DNA from: Pseudoscleropodium purum | Lineage: Eukaryota > Streptophyta > Bryopsida > Hypnales > Brachytheciaceae | Reading direction: 5' to 3' | Length of the DNA: 64,000 nucleotides | Assembly (NCBI GenBank): GCA_963969395.1 | Contig: OZ017801.1 | Coordinates: 9,925,611 to 9,989,610, forward strand | Shown: in pieces, positions 62,309 through 64,000 of the stretch | How the letters are laid out: each line of letters starts with the position of its first letter | Position numbering within the stretch: position 1 is the stretch's first letter | Notes under the pieces: generated by a model | What the model was told of the DNA's origin: nothing | The model's input: only the letters and a program-made list of their open reading frames with translations | Databases searched by the model: none | Program-made: the position numbers and the translations under genes

Positions 62309-64000
62309 GTAACTTACCACTCAGCAGTGCTCAAGGTTATTTATTGCATCCTCTGCCTTACCATATTCAAGGTACATAATTTGTTCCAATAAGATATCTA
62401 CACGTCGCAAGCACTTTAAGAGGTCATTTTCCTTAGCACCAACGTTAGCGTGTGAGCCTAGAAATGTGAAAATGTGAGCCTATAATATAGATATCTAAGG
62501 TCATGAGCTCAAGATCTTAGGCTCATATGCTAACAAGTCTCTTTACTGTAGAGCCTATTATCTTAGTCAAGCTAGTGGCAATAGAATTAATTGTAAAGTG
62601 ATTTGGACTTGGTTTGGAGTTCGAAAAAAAGTTTAAGTTGTGGTCTCCAACAATGAAAAGCATTGTTAGTGGTCCACCACTTCATCTTGAATTAAGTTCT
62701 AAACTCATGGCCTTTGTTTAACAGTGCTAGAGTGCATGCGTGGAAATATGAGTGTGTGAGCCTTGAGCATATGCGTAAGTAGAGATTCTACAACCATTGA
62801 AGATGCTTATATCATAAACACCTATAATATAGTTACATTATAATTATCATGAATTCTTTTAATAATACAAACACCTATAATATAGGTATATAATTTTCTA
62901 AGCTCATGGGTTCACGCTTCTAAGTTCATATAATCCTAGCACATAATAGCAACCCTAGGCCTTGTCTTGAGTTACAATCCCTAGTTTCACATGTTGCATG
63001 CTCTTTAGTTCTCATTGGTAGAAGCAAAACTAGGGATGAAACTCAAAAAAGTTATATTTTGGATCCAAAAGGAGATTGACCTTGAATTCTTTGTTTTTTA
63101 CTATTGAAATGAAAAGAGACCCTACTTTCCAATTAACTCTAATATGTAAATTGGTTGCATACAAAAAAAACTATTTTTTCTATTACTTTCTCTTGCAATA
63201 CACTAAAAAGAGGTAGTACATGCCCTCCCCTCTAGGAGATTCCTACGCCATTGATGTATTCTACAAAAAAGGGGGACCCTACCTGTTGTTGATGGGTCCA
63301 AAAATCCTAGACTGTTGATCATAGGGGCCATTAATCCTAGATTGTTAATCAATTAGGGCTCTCTAAGTTAAGATATGAATATTAAATACTAAATACATGT
63401 ATGGATATGGGATTTTGAATTGTCCCACATTGATTGTCAAGTTAATTGGGTTGTCAAAATTACAAGTAAGGTGGGAGGGAGGAAAGAGAATTAGTTTTAA
63501 TCAATTAATTAATTTTTAAACCCACAGAGGGGGGATTTATAATTTTTTTTTGAGTGCATAGTTTGTTACTATGCACCCAGAAGAGGGAGTACTTGCCTAC
63601 CAATATTTACTTACAATTATGCATCCATTTTGGCATGCCAAAAATTCTTGGAAGAAAATTATAAAATTATAATGTAACCACCAGAAAATTAACCACTTGG
63701 ATGTCAATAATTTTGTAGTTTGGAAATCTTTCCAATATATTTGTTAACATGGTAAAATTTGAGTTTACGAGAATTATAGGGACACAATAAGTCCTTTGAC
63801 CATTTATGGGTTATTTAAGGGTTAAATTTTCTACTTTGTTTTAATATAAATTACTGTGCCTTGTGCCATTGCTACAATCAAAATAAAGTTAAAATAATTT
63901 CCAAAATTTTTTATTCATAAAAACTTTGAAATTCAATAACTTTTACGCTATAGATCAAAATGCCACCAAACAAAGCCTATGTACCCCTCCTTGCCAAGAA
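62309..64000. repeat. dispersed repeats, no gene recognised
   Basis: About 62700-62960 repeats sequence from 27640-28010 (AAACACCTATAATATA, CACATAATAGCAA). 63390-63480 resembles 58200-58320, and 63830-64000 resembles 40930-41060. No reading frame is supported. Confidence 0.4.

Overview
This window looks like nuclear DNA from a land plant with a large, AT-rich, transposon-filled genome. The evidence is three hallmark plant DNA-transposon superfamilies with intact target-site duplications (hAT, CACTA, PIF/Harbinger), a Stowaway-like MITE, plant-type GT-AG intron signals, and almost no long open reading frames outside the hAT element. I cannot place the species. The protein-kinase-like cargo type seems familiar from non-flowering plants, but that is recollection, not proof. 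I saw no reverse transcriptase, integrase or paired LTRs, so DNA transposons dominate the recognisable repeats.

Layout. 1-3552: AT-rich DNA with one exon-like fragment (458-560) and a diverged ~0.7 kb-period direct duplication (about 2310-3427). 3553-3713: a 161-bp CACTA MITE. 3741-13548: the main object, a 9.8-kb hAT transposon with a perfect 8-bp target duplication. It carries a leftward protein-kinase-like gene (4276-5769) and a rightward transposase (9694-13050). Four dense arrays of a GTCCGCC-type motif sit at its two ends and upstream of its two genes. Both genes are broken only by in-frame stop codons (one in the kinase, three in the transposase) with no frameshift. 13557-16942: low-information AT-rich DNA. 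16946-22186 and about 24416-26638: two related CACTA-type elements without recognisable transposase, with arrays of a TATGACT/AGTCATA motif. 26642-33200: mostly featureless, with a microsatellite and a 264-bp inverted-repeat element.

33210-40220 differs in base composition and contains a candidate spliced minus-strand gene, unrecognised. Three phase-compatible exons would encode 204 residues; a short Stowaway-like MITE lies in its second intron. From 40.3 to 60.7 kb the DNA is a mosaic of dispersed repeats. These include a family flanked by TTAA with CCCCTAAAGG-like inverted ends (at least six copies plus a relic inside the hAT), a 2-kb foldback structure with three 109-bp tandem repeats, a 549-bp element with perfect 26-bp inverted ends, and exon-like fragments near 51.2 and 52.6-52.9 kb with an 18-bp minisatellite. 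61575-62305 is a 731-bp PIF/Harbinger-type element with a TTA duplication and a short acidic reading frame.

The most interesting system is the hAT element. It is a two-gene divergent transposon whose motif arrays mark both ends and both presumed promoters, and whose cargo is a kinase-like protein. The pattern of decay suggests a relatively young, silenced insertion.
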